Positions 35,792 through 48,242 of a stretch of DNA of 64,000 nt are shown piece by piece (position 1 is the stretch's first letter; the number at the start of each line of letters is the position of its first letter). The stretch spans positions 2,046,001 to 2,110,000 of the forward strand of contig CADCXC010000035.1 of the NCBI GenBank assembly GCA_902806595.1. The letters are read 5' to 3'. The position numbers and the translations under genes were made by a program. The stretch comes from Pyrenopolyporus hunteri (taxonomy: Eukaryota > Ascomycota > Sordariomycetes > Xylariales > Hypoxylaceae). Under the pieces are notes generated by a model. The model was not told the origin of the DNA. It made no database searches and was given only the letters and a program-made list of their open reading frames with translations.

Positions 35792-37896
35792 ATGGCACCG
35801 AGCTCGGCTTCGGGGAATACGGGGTTTCAGTTCATCACCTCCATCAACACCGTAGCACGCGACGAGGAGACGCGCCGAAGGGTGCGCTCGCATGCTAGGC
35901 GGCAGAAGCTGCCCAGTGGCTCCAACCAGCCGGCCCATGCGAAGAAGGCGGGATCGCAGAAAGATCACACTTCGAAATTCAGACTCAAGCCCGCGGGCTC
36001 GTCCCACGGCGGCAGGCAGGATGACGTCCCTAGGCACGAGAGGAAGCTCAAGAAGACGAACTGGCTTGCCGTGAGCGTCGCGAGGGAGCTTCCGAACTTC
36101 ACGTTGCTGCACATCGAGAAGACGCCCTTGACGGAAAGCTTGATGAAGTATTGCATGGCTGTCTGCTTATCGCCGCAAGAGACCGCCGTGGAGAAATGGT
36201 TCGACCGCGCCGGGGTGCCGACGTACCTGAACACATGTAAACGAGCCTCCTGTTTCATCCGAGCGCACAGTGGGTTGCTGACCAAAGGTAGATTATTCAG
36301 GGTTTCTCGCAAACGCCTTTGCCATGAATCCCGAAGGGACTTGGGTTCAAGCTGTGGGTCTTCTAATTTCTCCCGTGGTCGTGCGGTGCGAGGCTAATAC
36401 GCAACAGCTTCAACTTGACAAAGCTGCTACGCATGCTTTCATTGCTATGATAGCGGCTATGCACAATTCGCTTGCGAGATGGGCTGATACTAGCACCATC
36501 GATTTTCATCGCTTCCAGGCGGTCAAGTCTATCAACGAGAGGCTGAACCTAGAGGGCAAGGACGACAGTAAGCCTATTTCGGATGGCCTAGTCGTTGCCG
36601 TCGCCCTTCTCGTGAACATCGAAGTAAGTAGTCCATAGGTGTGTCTGGGGGAGTAATCCGTTCGCGGAACTAAGACCTCGTAGACTTTCATCGGCTCGCT
36701 TAGCGCCGCTGCAGCGCACATGAGCGGCTTGAAGAGGATGGTCGATCTCCGAGGCGGTATCGTCGATGGCTTCAAACATAGCAGCATCCTTCAACGGTCT
36801 ATATCATGGTAAGCAGAGCGTACGGTCATTATATACCCATCATGCCCCGTCTTACTAACCTACCAATTATCGTAGGGCCGATTATTCCTATGCCACAGCC
36901 GCGCATAAGCCGGTAGTATTCCCCTTTATACCGCAGCTCGCATCTTCCCTAGCCCTTCACGATAGGTTCACAAGCCGCTCGATGCTAGCGAATATGGAAC
37001 CGTTAGGTTTTAAGGACCTCACCATCCAGAATCGCGAAGCGGTCGAGCTCTTCGAACTGTTGTATTCGATTACTGAATGCATTAATAACTTCGACTACGC
37101 GAGCCTTGAGAATACCTACGGGCAAAGAATCCAAGTCAGCGACTCGATCTACATGGTCGAGTGGCGGCTCTGCGAACTAGAGAACATTTCTCGATCCCGC
37201 CAGTCCTTGAGGAGGGCCGGATCTGTCCCGTTATTGCCGTCAATTGAAGAGGAGGACAGACAACCCCGGTTTCCCTCACCGACCGATCTGTCCGACGTCT
37301 TGATATACGCCGCGCATCTCTTTCTTCACCTCGCTATTAGAGGTCAGCCTCCTTCGGCCCAAAGACACCGCGCGCTAACGGAAGCGCTTATGTCGGCTCT
37401 ATGCGATCCTATCCTAGCCCTAGACCTTCTATCCCAGCCGAAGCCCTATGTCCCCGGCGAATCGCAACTGGCGAGGAGCGACGCCGAGCAGAGCACCACA
37501 GGAAACTTGTCCGCGTATGCCCCGACGTCAGAGGTGTCGCAGGGTAATATGTTGAGGCGCCCCAAAGACGAGCTTCACGCCAACATTCTCCTTTGGGCTC
37601 TCTTCATGGGATCGTGCGTTCGTATGCCGGTTGCGCCGAATGAGTACTCGGTGATGGTAGGCGACCAACATGAGTTCTTTATTACTGCTTTGAAGAACTA
37701 CTGTCGGTTGAGGAATATCCTAGAAAAGGACACGCTCTTAGAGAAGCTAAAGGACGTCATGTGGCTTTACAGTTGGTGCGAGCACCAGTTGGGACTGGTA
37801 TGGATGGAAATTGCCAATGACCTCAGGCCGTACGTTATGGCGGGCGATCAAGCGAATGTGGCCGTAGCTCATAGCCGGCAGGAACAACAACAATAG
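35792..37896 (+). CDS. Fungal transcription-factor-domain protein (tachykinin-family type)
   Basis: Four exons (35792-36236, 36301-36623, 36684-36808, 36876-37896) give 637 aa; introns of 60-67 nt join NTWFLANAFAM, NIETFIGSLSAAAAH and ISWADYSYATAAHKP in frame. The start FQFITSINTVARDEETRRRVRSHARRQK is typical of the Pezizomycotina proteins annotated as tachykinin family or fungal-specific transcription-factor domain. No Zn2Cys6 cluster is present. The basic N-terminus may be nuclear, but DNA binding is not established. The middle (about 200-300) and C-terminal helical parts follow the usual layout, including AAAHMSGLKRMVDLRGG. Tail ends in QEQQQ. Such proteins are numerous and mostly uncharacterised. 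It is the nearest candidate regulator for the DUF3237-like gene downstream, but this is only proximity. Confidence 0.85.
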
Positions 37897-39302
37897 GCTC
37901 CAATGAAAGGGCATAAGAGTAAGTAATATCTAATAATGTAATTGTAGATAAGTCATAAGGGGACAATGCTTGCAGGATAGTCTTTGACGCATCGGCATTA
38001 TAATATGGACTCACCTTTACCCACTGATGCTGGCCCTCATTGTCTGAGATGCTATTTATATCCGGACCAAGGTTCTTAGTTTCCCGTACCTATAAATAAG
38101 TAAACTGAGCCGTACCTCTTGGATTGGCATCAAGACCATATAGCCACTAATGTTGTCAACTGACCAAGAGACTACCGCACAGGCGGAACCAATTAGACGC
38201 CAATCTATTATTTGGGAATTAGATAGAGGCCGGCGATCGGGAGCGCCGTCACCGGAACCATGTCCTTATCCATCAGTTCCCGCTGAAGGATGGGATACAG
38301 ATAGATATTCTTGGCCATGGCAAAGTAGTCAGATCTGATGAGCGGGAAGACGAGACGTGAATTTGCAGAAGATCGTCTTCACTCGTCGTCGGCATGCGCC
38401 TAGACGGGATTGAACAGCAAGCAGACCCTCCAGCCCTACAGTCTGTGAAAATAACTTGTCACTCAACACTTGGTATTGATGAACAACTTCGCTAAAGGAA
38501 TAAGATAACCGGGGGCGGCCGACCTATATTTCTTAGGGTACTTTTAAGGAGTGAGTCGTCGATATATGACGCGCGGAAGCCTATCGACCTGGTACGCCTC
38601 AGAATTTGGGGTTAGATGTGTGTGTTATTTGTAGTTCATGTATAAAAAAGAGATCAGGCGAGTGCACATATAGTAATATACGAATGCATGCTTACCGCCT
38701 TTATAACAGTACCCCTCAGCATATTCTTCGTATCTTTGATATATTATTATGGTGGCGCTTTGCTTGGGATCGGGCCCGGGGTTCTTGGACGCCAACTGCA
38801 GATCCTAATACTGCTTAAAGAGGTTTTTAATCCTTTGGTCTCGCTAGCATCCGCTCCCACTCCATCTTCAATGACAAAGCCGACGCCAGAGATTACCTCC
38901 GGTCGATAGCCGCTAAGCTCCGAAGTAAAGCGAGATCGTTGACCAAGATAGTCGGGCTTTCGGTAATCATATATCATATGCTGCGCCGCTACGAGTAAGA
39001 ACGTTATTCCAACTTCTCGATTTGTTTCCCGTTTGGGATTCCCCTCGGCGCAACAATTGGTCCCCTGCGGCCTGACTTTCCTCCGATTGGCAATAATCCC
39101 ACAGTCTATTCGCTGTCCCCTCTACGGAAGAGTCCAATACTCCGAAGATGGGTGGAAGTAATGGTGCCGCGGAAGTGGGAGTTTTAATAATTCTTTTCTT
39201 ACCTAAGAACCCAAACCGTTTCTCACGACGAAGTCTCCGAGAAGTAACGTTCCCGATGAGCTGCTTGTCGGACGGCGCGGTGTTAAGCAGTACTATGTTA
39301 GG
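37897..39302. other. Intergenic, no confident gene
   Basis: About 1.4 kb. A minus-strand frame at 38747-38977 (MIYDYRKPDYLGQ..., with GVGFVIEDGVGADASETKG) has coding-like composition but I could not build a gene around it or name a family. The rest is AT-rich. Confidence 0.45.
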
Positions 39303-40265
39303 ATGGCGAACTCGACACAATTGCCGCTAGAAATGTCCAGCGAAGGCTCGGATTGGGATACAGCGCTTGTCGTGACCGACGAGTGGATGAAGAAAATTCT
39401 TCCGGAGAGACGACACAGCGGATGGGAGTCGGTAGAAGCAAAATGGGCCGAGTGTAAGCGGACGCACCAGATAACAAGTCCGAAGCCACAGAGGTACCTA
39501 CCTAGTTACCCGCATGATCATTCTGTCGCTGTATACCTAACATGTTTCTGCAAGAGAGCTCACGCAAGCTTGGGAAGCTCTGGACCAGTTTCCGTATCCC
39601 CATATAGCCATTCCAGCCCCGCAGTTGGAATTCGATTTTCGGATGAGAGTTCTTCTAAATTCTCAGTCTGCTTCGGTTGCCATGAATGATGGCTTCAAGA
39701 AATTGTCTACAGTCTCCGATGGTAGCTGGTCCGGCCAGTTTGGACGCGGTCTAGTTGTTGTAGGCTACCTAAGTACCCTTGTCATGCGTCGGTAGGAAAT
39801 GCTAACCTCGAATAGAACGGAGAGCAAGAGAGTCAGGACGTAATGTATGGGGAGGCGTCGGCGACTTGGGTCGAAGCTACGCATCGGCTGCAAACAGCGG
39901 ATGAAGTACCGGCGTAGTAAGTTTATCAACCCGGTCAGGAAACCCTACCTATGCAATGGCTGACTCATTCGATAGCATTGAATGTAAAACAAGGGGAAAT
40001 GTAACCGGACCTCCAGAGATAGCGAAAATGATTCAAGACCCTACCGCATCAGTGCCGGTAGACCCAAGATTGTGTCGAATCAGAGTGTTCGTCACGATGA
40101 AAACCGCAGATGAGCGCTATGCCGAGAAGTTGAACACGGGCATGTGGGTTGGATGTTGCTACTGGAGGGGCTTAGAAGTTGTGTATGAGTGAGTTTAGCA
40201 TCACCATTGCCAGGTTTTTCCCTAGCTAACGCTTACCAACACATAGCGCATATAGGATGATTTGA
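39303..40265 (+). CDS. DUF3237-like protein built from five short exons
   Basis: Exons 39303-39493, 39555-39759, 39816-39916, 39976-40188 and 40247-40265 total 729 nt (242 aa). All four introns are 56-61 nt with GT...AG ends, clear CTAAC/CTGAC branch sites in at least three, and compatible phases, so the model supports itself although no exon is long. The C-terminal 150 residues read LEFDFRMRVLLNSQSASV, YIECKTRGNVTGPPEIAKM, then DPRLCRIRVFVTMKTADERY and LNTGMWVGCCYWRGLEVVYD. They follow the order seen in DUF3237 proteins (gradually ordered beta strands, an R-G-x-x-x-G-P-P-E turn, a late RY..L...W/F-VG strand). Function of DUF3237 is unknown. The N-terminal 60 residues are charged and unrecognised. 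Family call is by memory of the motif order, not a search. Confidence 0.75.
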
Positions 40266-41249
40266 GAGAGAGGGCCGCTCGCCGCGTCTAGAACCGTCGT
40301 CCGGGATGGAAAGGTCATCGAGGTGATGAATTTCGTTACGTTATAGTGGCCATGGCGTTTGGAGTTGTGGGCTCTTTTGGCGTTGTCGTCTAAGGATCGG
40401 ATCGAGTAGCCTACAGGTCGCTTGTTGACTGATTCCGAGGGTTGGCCAAGTTTCGGTTTGCATTGAACACAATCAAATTCAAGGTAAAGGACCCATGTGT
40501 AGGTACCTATATATGATGACATAGATCAACGCTGTCGTTACCGAGAAATTTAGTCATCAAAAGCTACTTAATTCCATCTGTTTGGGACGAATCGTTGGCG
40601 TAATCGCCAGCCAATCTGGCTGAGTGCTTTGCTAAAAATATTGGAAGTTGGCGTAGAGGGGGCCTATCATGGTATTTTAGGGCGATATATATAGGTCCGT
40701 ACCACCCACCACCCGTACGCTCAGTACATAGGGCTGATAGGTACATGCGCCTCTTAAAGTCGTACTTAGGGCGTGTGCTATATACCCTACCTACCCCTTA
40801 CCCTGGGCCTGGCCCCCCCGGAGTCTCTTTCCTGGCTAAAGTTGGTCCCTGCATTTCCCAGAATTTTTAAGGGTCCTTTAAGGCCCACTTTCGTCACCGA
40901 TCTTTTCTGATTGGTGGATCGCCTTCGCTGTACTATTTGATTGGCCGCCCGTCTCAACTCCGTACGTCATACTCTCGATCTGCCATCTTGCGTATTGCCG
41001 TCAACTGCAAGGACAAACAGGTTTGCGTCACGATCATCGAGATGGGGTACACTGCATATCGGCGTATTCAAATAGACCCAAGGGCCGCCGATGGACTTCA
41101 TTCATTTCTCAGATTCTGATTTTTGATCTTCAGTCTTCGCACACGGTTCTAACTTAGTATCAGACCTTCATAACATCTCTTACCAATTCTACCCGCACCC
41201 ATACCCTTATATTTATAAATCTATACTCAGGCAAGGAAACGTTACCAAT
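40266..41249. other. Intergenic, promoter of the small basic helical protein
   Basis: About 1 kb without a gene. Two inverted CCAAT boxes (ATTGG at 40910-40914 and 40940-40944) and C-rich CCCCT-containing DNA at about 40780-40830 lie 300-470 bp before the next start and could be regulatory. A short frame at 40937-41119 is not convincing. Confidence 0.5.
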
Positions 41250-41826
41250 ATGCCTTTATTTTCTAGCCGCAGGCCTGAGGAGGAAGTTGTAGAGGAGCCT
41301 GTCCATGAGAAGAAACAGTCCCACGGCCTCTTCGGATCCCGTCATCGGACACCCTCTCCTCCGGCCACCACTCGTAGTAGCACAACTCATAGCTCGCGGC
41401 GTTCGGGTATGCTTTTATCTACCTCCGCTGATGAAGTAGACATAATTTTCTAACAATCTATTCATAGACGGCTCATCTCCATCGCGTCACCGAAGCGTAC
41501 TACAGCGCACCTTCGGCCACGGCAACTCCACCAACCCGGACGTTGATCCGTCTATCATCCAGGCCCGCGAGCGCGTCATGCAGGCCGAGAATGCGGAGCG
41601 AGAGGCCGACCGAGCCCTAGAAGCGGCTCGCATCCGCGTCCGCGAGGCCAGGGCTGAAGTCAAGAGGCTAGAGCTCGAAGCAGCCGAGGAAGCCCGCCGG
41701 GCAAAGATCAAGCAGTACCACGCTCGCGAGGTCTCGAAGCGGGGCAAGCAGCTTGGCCGTACGTTCCCTTGAACTCCGTAAGACACGCTGGTTTTCACTA
41801 ACAGTCATATAGGCCACGATGTTTGA
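41250..41826 (+). CDS. Small basic alpha-helical fungal protein, function unknown
   Basis: Three exons, 41250-41406, 41468-41758 and 41813-41826, give 153 aa; introns are 61 and 54 nt with good splice and branch sites. The last exon adds only four codons and the stop, so the frame without that splice would end differently (GRTFP). The N-terminal 65 residues are polar, rich in Ser/Arg/Pro/His (HKK-like basic, RHRTPSPPATT). Residues about 85-150 form one long amphipathic helix: DPSIIQARERVMQAENAERE, then DRALEAARIRVREARAEVK, RLELEAAEEARRAKIKQYHA, and ending SKRGKQLGRHDV. I have seen similar conserved short helical proteins annotated as hypothetical in filamentous ascomycetes but cannot name a domain. 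Confidence 0.82.
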
Positions 41827-43403
41827 ACTGTCCTATTCGAAACTCATCTATGTTCCAATGGAATTCCATTAGGCCGAAGTCATTTAAAAGTTTATATATC
41901 TCATGTAACGCTGTATATCAATTTCATGTTATGGGGACTTTAGGTTTGGGGATGATACCTATTTCTTTCCTGTATCACTATCATGTAAGCGTCAGCGTGG
42001 CGCCAAGAAATATATAACGATGTATACCCAATCTCTTTGAGTTGAAAATATAAGTCATGATTAATATAACGCTCCTGTGCGCTGAATGCCATTGAATCAG
42101 CGAATCTTTCGGAGAGCGCAACATTGTAGTAAAATATGATCCGCATATTTGACTATAGCCAGAGGTAAAAAGAGAAACAGTATGACTGCTGCGTGGAAAA
42201 GGACCTAGGATTGTGGCGCACAGGCCGCTGTGTCAGCTTCTAGCAACTATACTAAGCTGGTACATAAAGAGGAAACAGTCTTATCAAGGCCTAGTCCCTC
42301 CACTTTTATCCGTCGAAATTTTGCTTTTGCTTTTGAGAGTACTATACTAGCACCAAGAGCTGCCTCCTTCAAAATATACCGAAGCCAACCTTGACTATGT
42401 TCTTCGACGCCCATCTCTGATATCTATTCACTTACAGATTATAAGAACTCTCATGAGACAAGATTCGCGTCTGTGATTATCGCTTTCCCTGCCCGTTATT
42501 ACTCTACCAGTCTAAGAACTATAGAAGTTGTAAGAATGGCCAAACGAAAGTGAGTGCTTAATCGAGATTACTGTTCATTACTAAGTGGGGACTTGAAGAA
42601 CATACGCTCGTATTAGTAAATGAGAAGAAGACGGACAGGACGTGAATCGTGTCCAGCGTGTATAAACGCATGAGTTTTCTAAAACCCTACCTACCTAGGT
42701 ATCTACCTTAGTATCTATAGGCGGAATATAACTATTTGTTTTTCGGTTGAAGATTTAGGCATATTAAGGTACCTGACGGCATATACCCACAGTACCTGGG
42801 TAAGTATCTGGGTATCTGGGGAATTACGTGTAACGTACGTAAGTACGTCCGAATCACTCCAAATTCAATTGAGATGTGAAACATGAAACTGCTGCTGAGC
42901 CACATTAGGCTGTGACGGGCCACGACGCTGCTGATAAGGCGGGGTGGCAGATATGCACTTACAAGGTACCAATCCCGCATCGCTGGGGCTCAAGCCAAGA
43001 AGCGACGAATCCATAAAGGGGGTGGGGGTTTAGTACAGCTTTTGAAACCGCAACAGCCAAGACTTTAATCACGAGCAGTCAGGAACTAATGATTTTATAC
43101 CATTTTTATTCTTGTTTTCCTTTTGTCAAACTTTCGAAGCTCTCGAAAGTGGCCTCGAGCCGCATCTCATCCCATCAACCTACAACCTACAAATAACTTT
43201 GGTGCCTGACGACACGGTCCAACTAAATGCGCACAGTCGTTTGCCTACCTATTTTAGCACTCTAGATTTCTTATCTTACCACCCTGACTTGACCAATTGC
43301 TCGTCCGAAATTTCCCGCATGCCTCTCTAATTTATCTTCATTTTCCATCTGGCTCCTGTAGTCAACATTTCTCGATACGCACAGCTTCCCCCAACCAGTC
43401 GAA
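41827..43403. other. Intergenic, no gene recognised
   Basis: About 1.6 kb, AT-rich. One exact TACCTAGGTA copy at 42692-42701 with more GGTA/TACC DNA around 42770-42850. The Och1-type gene leader (about 43110-43400) is pyrimidine-rich. Confidence 0.55.
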
Positions 43404-44596
43404 ATGGCAAACCGAAAAATGCTCTCTTTCAAGAGAGCTATCGTCTTCGCAGCATTTTTCCTGGTAGCGTTCATCATGCTTCGAAGGTCGCACGCTTCGG
43501 CCAACGATCCCGAACCCATCCGCAAGCCTCCACCGAAACCTGCAGACTCGACGGGCGAACATTCCGAAGCATCGCACGACCGGTCTACTACTTCATACAC
43601 ATCAGAAGCCGACTCCGTCGCCAAAGACAAACCAGTACCCGCGCAAAAAGCTATCCAGGATATGTCTAAGATGTCCCTGTATGACAAGCTAGCATACCAG
43701 TACCCGTACGATGTCGAGACCAAGTTTCCCGCCTACATCTGGCAGACGTGGAAATGGACCCCTGCGAGCGGAGAATTCACCTTCCGAGACCAAGAGGCTT
43801 CTTGGACGATGCAGCACCCGGGATTCGTCCACGAAGTCATTACCGACCAAGTCGCTGTACACTTGCTAAGACTGCTCTACGCCTCCATCCCCGAAGTGCT
43901 CGAAGCATATAACGCTCTACCTCAACCCGTCTTGAAAGCCGACTTCTTCCGATATCTAATCCTACTTGCTCGTGGTGGAATATACTCAGATATTGACACA
44001 TTTGCCATCAAGAGTGCCTTGGAGTGGATTCCGCAGTCCGTACCAAGAGAAAGCATCGGGCTGGTCATCGGCATCGAAGCAGACCCCGACCGACCTGACT
44101 GGGAGGATTGGTATAGCCGACGAATACAATTCTGCCAGTGGACCATCCAAGCGAAACCAGGCCACCCGGTCCTGCGCGAAGTCGTTTCGCGCATCACCCA
44201 GGAAACTCTGAAGCGGAAGAGCGAAGGTGTATTCGTATCAAAAGAAAAGAGCGTGGTAGAGTTTACCGGTCCCGCCGTGTGGACGGATGTGATTTTCGAC
44301 TACTTCAACGACCCGCGTTATTTCGATACGAGGAATAGTCAGGGTAATGTTACGTACGTGAACTTCACTGGAATTGAGACTCCAAAGAAGGTTGGTGACG
44401 TCGTCGTCCTTCCGATCACCAGCTTCTCGCCCGGTGTACAACAGATGGGGGCGAAGGACTACGACGATCCTATGGCATTTGTTAAGCACGATTTTGAGGG
44501 TAAGATTTATCGTTCTACATGGCCAATATCCTTTTGTTAACTTTTCTAGGCACCTGGAAACCCGAAAGCGAACGGCATATCGGCGAGACTAACTAG
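43404..44596 (+). CDS. Initiation-specific alpha-1,6-mannosyltransferase, Och1 type (GT32)
   Basis: Golgi enzyme that adds the first alpha-1,6-mannose of N-glycan outer chains, using GDP-mannose. Two exons, 43404-44499 and 44550-44596, give 380 aa; the 50-nt intron lies near the 3' end, and the last exon encodes GTWKPESERHIGETN. A type II signal anchor (IVFAAFFLVAFIML, about residues 13-26) follows a short basic N-terminus. A Ser/Pro-rich stem runs to about residue 90. Then come KFPAYIWQTWKWTP, KADFFRYLILLARGGIYSDI with the catalytic DxD at Asp196-Asp198, and QFCQWTIQAKPGHPVL. HDFEGTWKP near the end is also family-typical. Several Och1-like paralogues are common in filamentous fungi; activity is inferred from the family. 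Confidence 0.92.
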
Positions 44597-45827
44597 AAAC
44601 TATCGGTTGCGTCCTTTATACCTTGAATGATTCTCGAGGTTGTTTTGTTGCCCTCCGGAGAACTAGCCTTCTACTGAGAAAGCTTCATCCGTCAGCCCTA
44701 GGAAGCCGTCGTCTCCCTAGTCGAATACCCCCGATTCGGCGGTCGTACACTAGATTTTTGTACCAATATTCCGCCACTTACGAATTTACGACTCACCTCA
44801 TGCGATAGCGTATACTAGTTTCGGCTGGGGGAATATTAATCGCCCGTTACCGAATCGCCTCCTGACTCGCGTGGGCGTAGAAAAAGTCGTCGTAACCCTG
44901 ATTGATGCGGAAATTCATGCGAGTTTTCCTTAAAAGGGCATCCCGGAGTTTTGTACCAATAAAGGTCCTACATTGTTTTGTTTCCGAGGACGGTGGCTGG
45001 CGCCTGGTACGGACATGCGTATTTTTGGGGTTAGGGGCACAAAGAGATATAGAGATACATGTGCGGCTTGCGAAACGCAAGCTGAAAAGTGAAGAAAAAG
45101 CAAACAGAGCGTTCGGATTTCTTATCCATCGGCGAAGGACCAATTGTATATACCCGCACATGCATGGATTTGGGCGTTCGGCGGATATGCAATGCAGGCT
45201 TGCTTTCGAATGAACCTTGGTCCGCGGGTGCTGATCACGACGCGGGGAAGAGGGTTTGAAATTTTTAATGGTTCGTCCTGCGCCTCTACCTACCTAACAT
45301 ATAATACTTGTGCACACATATTTTTTTCATTGCGAGATGATAATGCTGTATGAACCTACATACCTAGGTACCTACTCATAAACCGGGTATGGGTTGTCCT
45401 TAGCCCCTGACCGGCCACCGTCTCGGTAAAGCCAGAGATAGTTCCCAAGCTCTCCCCGCATCTCCTCATTTATCAAAACCCCCCCGAACCCCACTGCCGC
45501 CATAGATAGTCTCGACTTAGCTTGCTCCGCAACTCTTACTAATGGCCGGATTCGTACGTAATATGTTGACCGCGCCCGCTCCAAATACTCGTTCTGCTGC
45601 TAGGAAGAGCGTTGTTGGAGAGCCGGACGCTGGCTGTAGCAGTAGCTGTAGCGGGTGTTATAAGAGAGTGTTGCCGTCGCTCCCATCTGCTCCGGTCTAA
45701 GGACGTATTTCTCGCGTGATCCCGCGAAAAATTTGGAGAATTTCTTCTTTCGAACCTACCGCGTCTATACGTTCTACGCTACGCCTCGTCCTAAGCTAAG
45801 GGGGATCCGACAGAGAACCAGGAAGTC
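44597..45827. other. Intergenic, no confident gene
   Basis: About 1.2 kb. Exact TACCTAGGTA at 45361-45370. Minus frames end in INQGYDDFFYAHASQEAIR (stop near 44847) and ELGNYLWLYRDGGRSGAKDN (stop near 45372). Both look protein-like but could not be linked into a gene model. Confidence 0.45.
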
Positions 45828-48242
45828 ATGGACTTGCCATTTCGACCCGCGGCGTCGGGCGCCCTCCGCGGGTCTGGGTTAAGCCGTCGGTCTCTACGGT
45901 GGGCTTCGCGGCACGGGTTGGCTCAGGGTCTGTCGGCGTCGCGAATCGCGCGTCATTCGATAGGGAATGGGCTCGTGCAGCGGAGGAGTCTTGGTACGGC
46001 TGAGCCGAGTTACGTGGAGGGGCCGCGGGAAGTAAGTGTTTTTCTTCTATGTCCTTGAGATAGAGCTCGTGCGCCGTATTATCATCTCGTTTAAAAAGGA
46101 AGACCGAATATCTCATGGGGGAGTAGCGATGCTCTAGATCGGGAGTTCACTTATATATATCTCAAGAGATATATACTCATATTTTAAGGAGTTAGATATC
46201 ATGCATCCGATTCAGGAACCTATGCCAGCCAAACTAATACTAACATTCAGTAGCCTCCATTACTCACTCAGACGATGCCACAGCATTTCGCCGAGATAGT
46301 CTCGCAATACGGCGACCGACCCGCAGCCATATTCCGGTCTCCAACGGACAGGGATCTAGGCCTGGTAGCTGGACGGACCGAGACACGGCCGCTGATGCCG
46401 CGGACCAGCACTCTGACGTACTCGTCCCTCGACACTCTGACGAACGTCATGGCGCATTCCCTGCGGTCGCTAGGCGTGAAGAAAGGGGACCGCGTGGCCG
46501 TCAGCCTCGGCAACGTCGAGGAGCACGTGGTGATGACCTACGCCATCTTCAAGCTGGGCGCCGTCCTGGTCCCGCTCAACCCGACCTTCAACGCGCACCA
46601 GCTCAACTCGGCGCTGTCGCACCTCGGCGTCAAGGTCCTCGTCATCCCCGCCATTACGGACCTGCCTTACAAGCCCTGCTACGGCCGCAGCAACTACGAC
46701 CTCCTGACCGCCATCGTGCCCAATATAACCCGCTCCAAGGTCGAGTCGCCGACAGTCCCCTCGCTCCGGACCATCGTGCTGGTCGACAACACGCGCGACC
46801 ACCGGCTCCGCAGCTTCCCTGATCTAGATAAGCTTCGCGCGCTGACTCCGTACTCTTCACTTCTCGAATGGCTAGCCACGGCCGACAAAGCCCCGCGCGC
46901 CATAACCCCCGACACTCCCGTCGACCCCTGGGAAACCACCAACATCCAATTCACATCGGGCACGACGTCGAGCCCGAAAGCGGCGATGCTCTCGCATACC
47001 AACATCCTCAACAACGCGCGGTTTGTCGCCCAGCGCATGGGTCTGAAGCCAGACGACAAGATCGTATGCCCGCCGCCGCTATTCCACTGCTTCGGGTCTG
47101 TGCTAGGGCTAGGCGCGACAGTGACGGCGGGGGCGTGCACCGTGTTCCCGACCCCGGCGTTCGATCCCGCGGCCACGCTGTTCGCCGCGGCCGAGACCCG
47201 CGCCACGGGTCTTCACGGCGTGCCCACCATGTTCGCCTCCGAGCTTCGGCTGATGGCCGACCAGAAATTCTCCGAGCGGCTGCCGGCCGGGGGCCTCTCG
47301 CTCCTGCGCAAGGGGATCGCGGCGGGGAGCTCTGTGCCGGAACCGCTAATGCACAAGTTGAAGGACAAGTTGGGACTGCACGACTTAGTCGTTTGTTACG
47401 GCATGACGGAGACCAGCCCTGTTAGCTGCATGACGAGCCCGGACGACCCAGAATCGAAGCGGTGGAGCACTATAGGGCGAGCGAGTACGTAACATCGAGA
47501 GTTCCCTTTTTTTTGCCATTCCTTTTTTACTGGTCGCCTTGGGGATTTAGATGACGCAGCGCGCCTATCTAAGGAGTTACTACCCCTTAGTACCTATAGA
47601 CCTAAGCATCCACCGAAGCATCTACTAACACTCGTTCGTACAGTGCCGCACACAGATATTAAGATCGTAGCGCATAACGACCGATCACAGATCGTGCCGC
47701 GCGGCGAACGCGGCGAACTGGCCGTATCGGGGTACCTGCTAATGAAAGGTTACTACGGCGACACGAAACGGACACGTGAGGACCTAGTGCCGAGCCCGGG
47801 CGGGCGACTGTGGATGTACAGCGGCGACGAGGCACGCATGGATGCCGACGGTTACGTAGAGATCACCGGCCGTATCAAGGATCTGATTATCAGGGGTGGT
47901 GAGAACATCAACCCCTTCGAGGTGGAGGTCGCGCTGGCTCGGCACCAGTCCATACGCGAGGCCGCCGTTGTAGGTGTGCCCGATGAGCAGTATGGCGAAG
48001 TTGTTGGCGCGTTCGTGGCCGCGGACACGGGCGTGCAGACATTGGATGACGGAGTTGAAGGGGGAGAAGGGACTCTGTCGAAGAATGCCGTGAGGGACTG
48101 GGTTAAGAATCACCTCTCCGGTCATCTGATGCCTAAGTATGTTTTCTGGATGGACGAGTTCCCCAAGACAGCCAGCGGGAAGATACAGAGGTTTAAGCTA
48201 AGGGAGTTGGCGCAGGAATTAGTCGGTTCGAAACCAAGGTAG
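45828..48242 (+). CDS. AMP-binding acyl-CoA ligase (ANL family) with mitochondrial-type leader
   Basis: Activates a carboxylic acid through an acyl-adenylate to its CoA thioester; substrate unknown, with closest feel to ACSF2-like medium-chain or aryl-acid ligases. Three exons, 45828-46031, 46254-47484 and 47644-48242, give 677 aa. The 68-residue first exon is Arg/Ser-rich without acidic residues until its end (RRSLRWASRHGLAQGLSASR), so mitochondrial import is likely. A 222-nt intron with an ACTAAC branch site joins SYVEGPRE to PPLLTQTMPQHFAEI. A gene starting at the internal ATG 46275 would lose the leader. Motifs: P-loop-like TSGTTSSPKAAMLSH (about 302-316), CYGMTETSP, YSGDEARMDADGY, GRIKDLIIRGGENI, and the catalytic lysine region PKTASGKIQRFK. 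The C-terminus SKPR is not a good peroxisomal signal. Confidence 0.92.

Noticed and set aside
46275..47492. Acyl-CoA ligase starting at the ATG 46275 as a complete N-terminus
   Set aside because: An upstream exon at 45828-46031 joins in frame with good splice signals and supplies the family-like PPLLTQTMPQHF lead-in.
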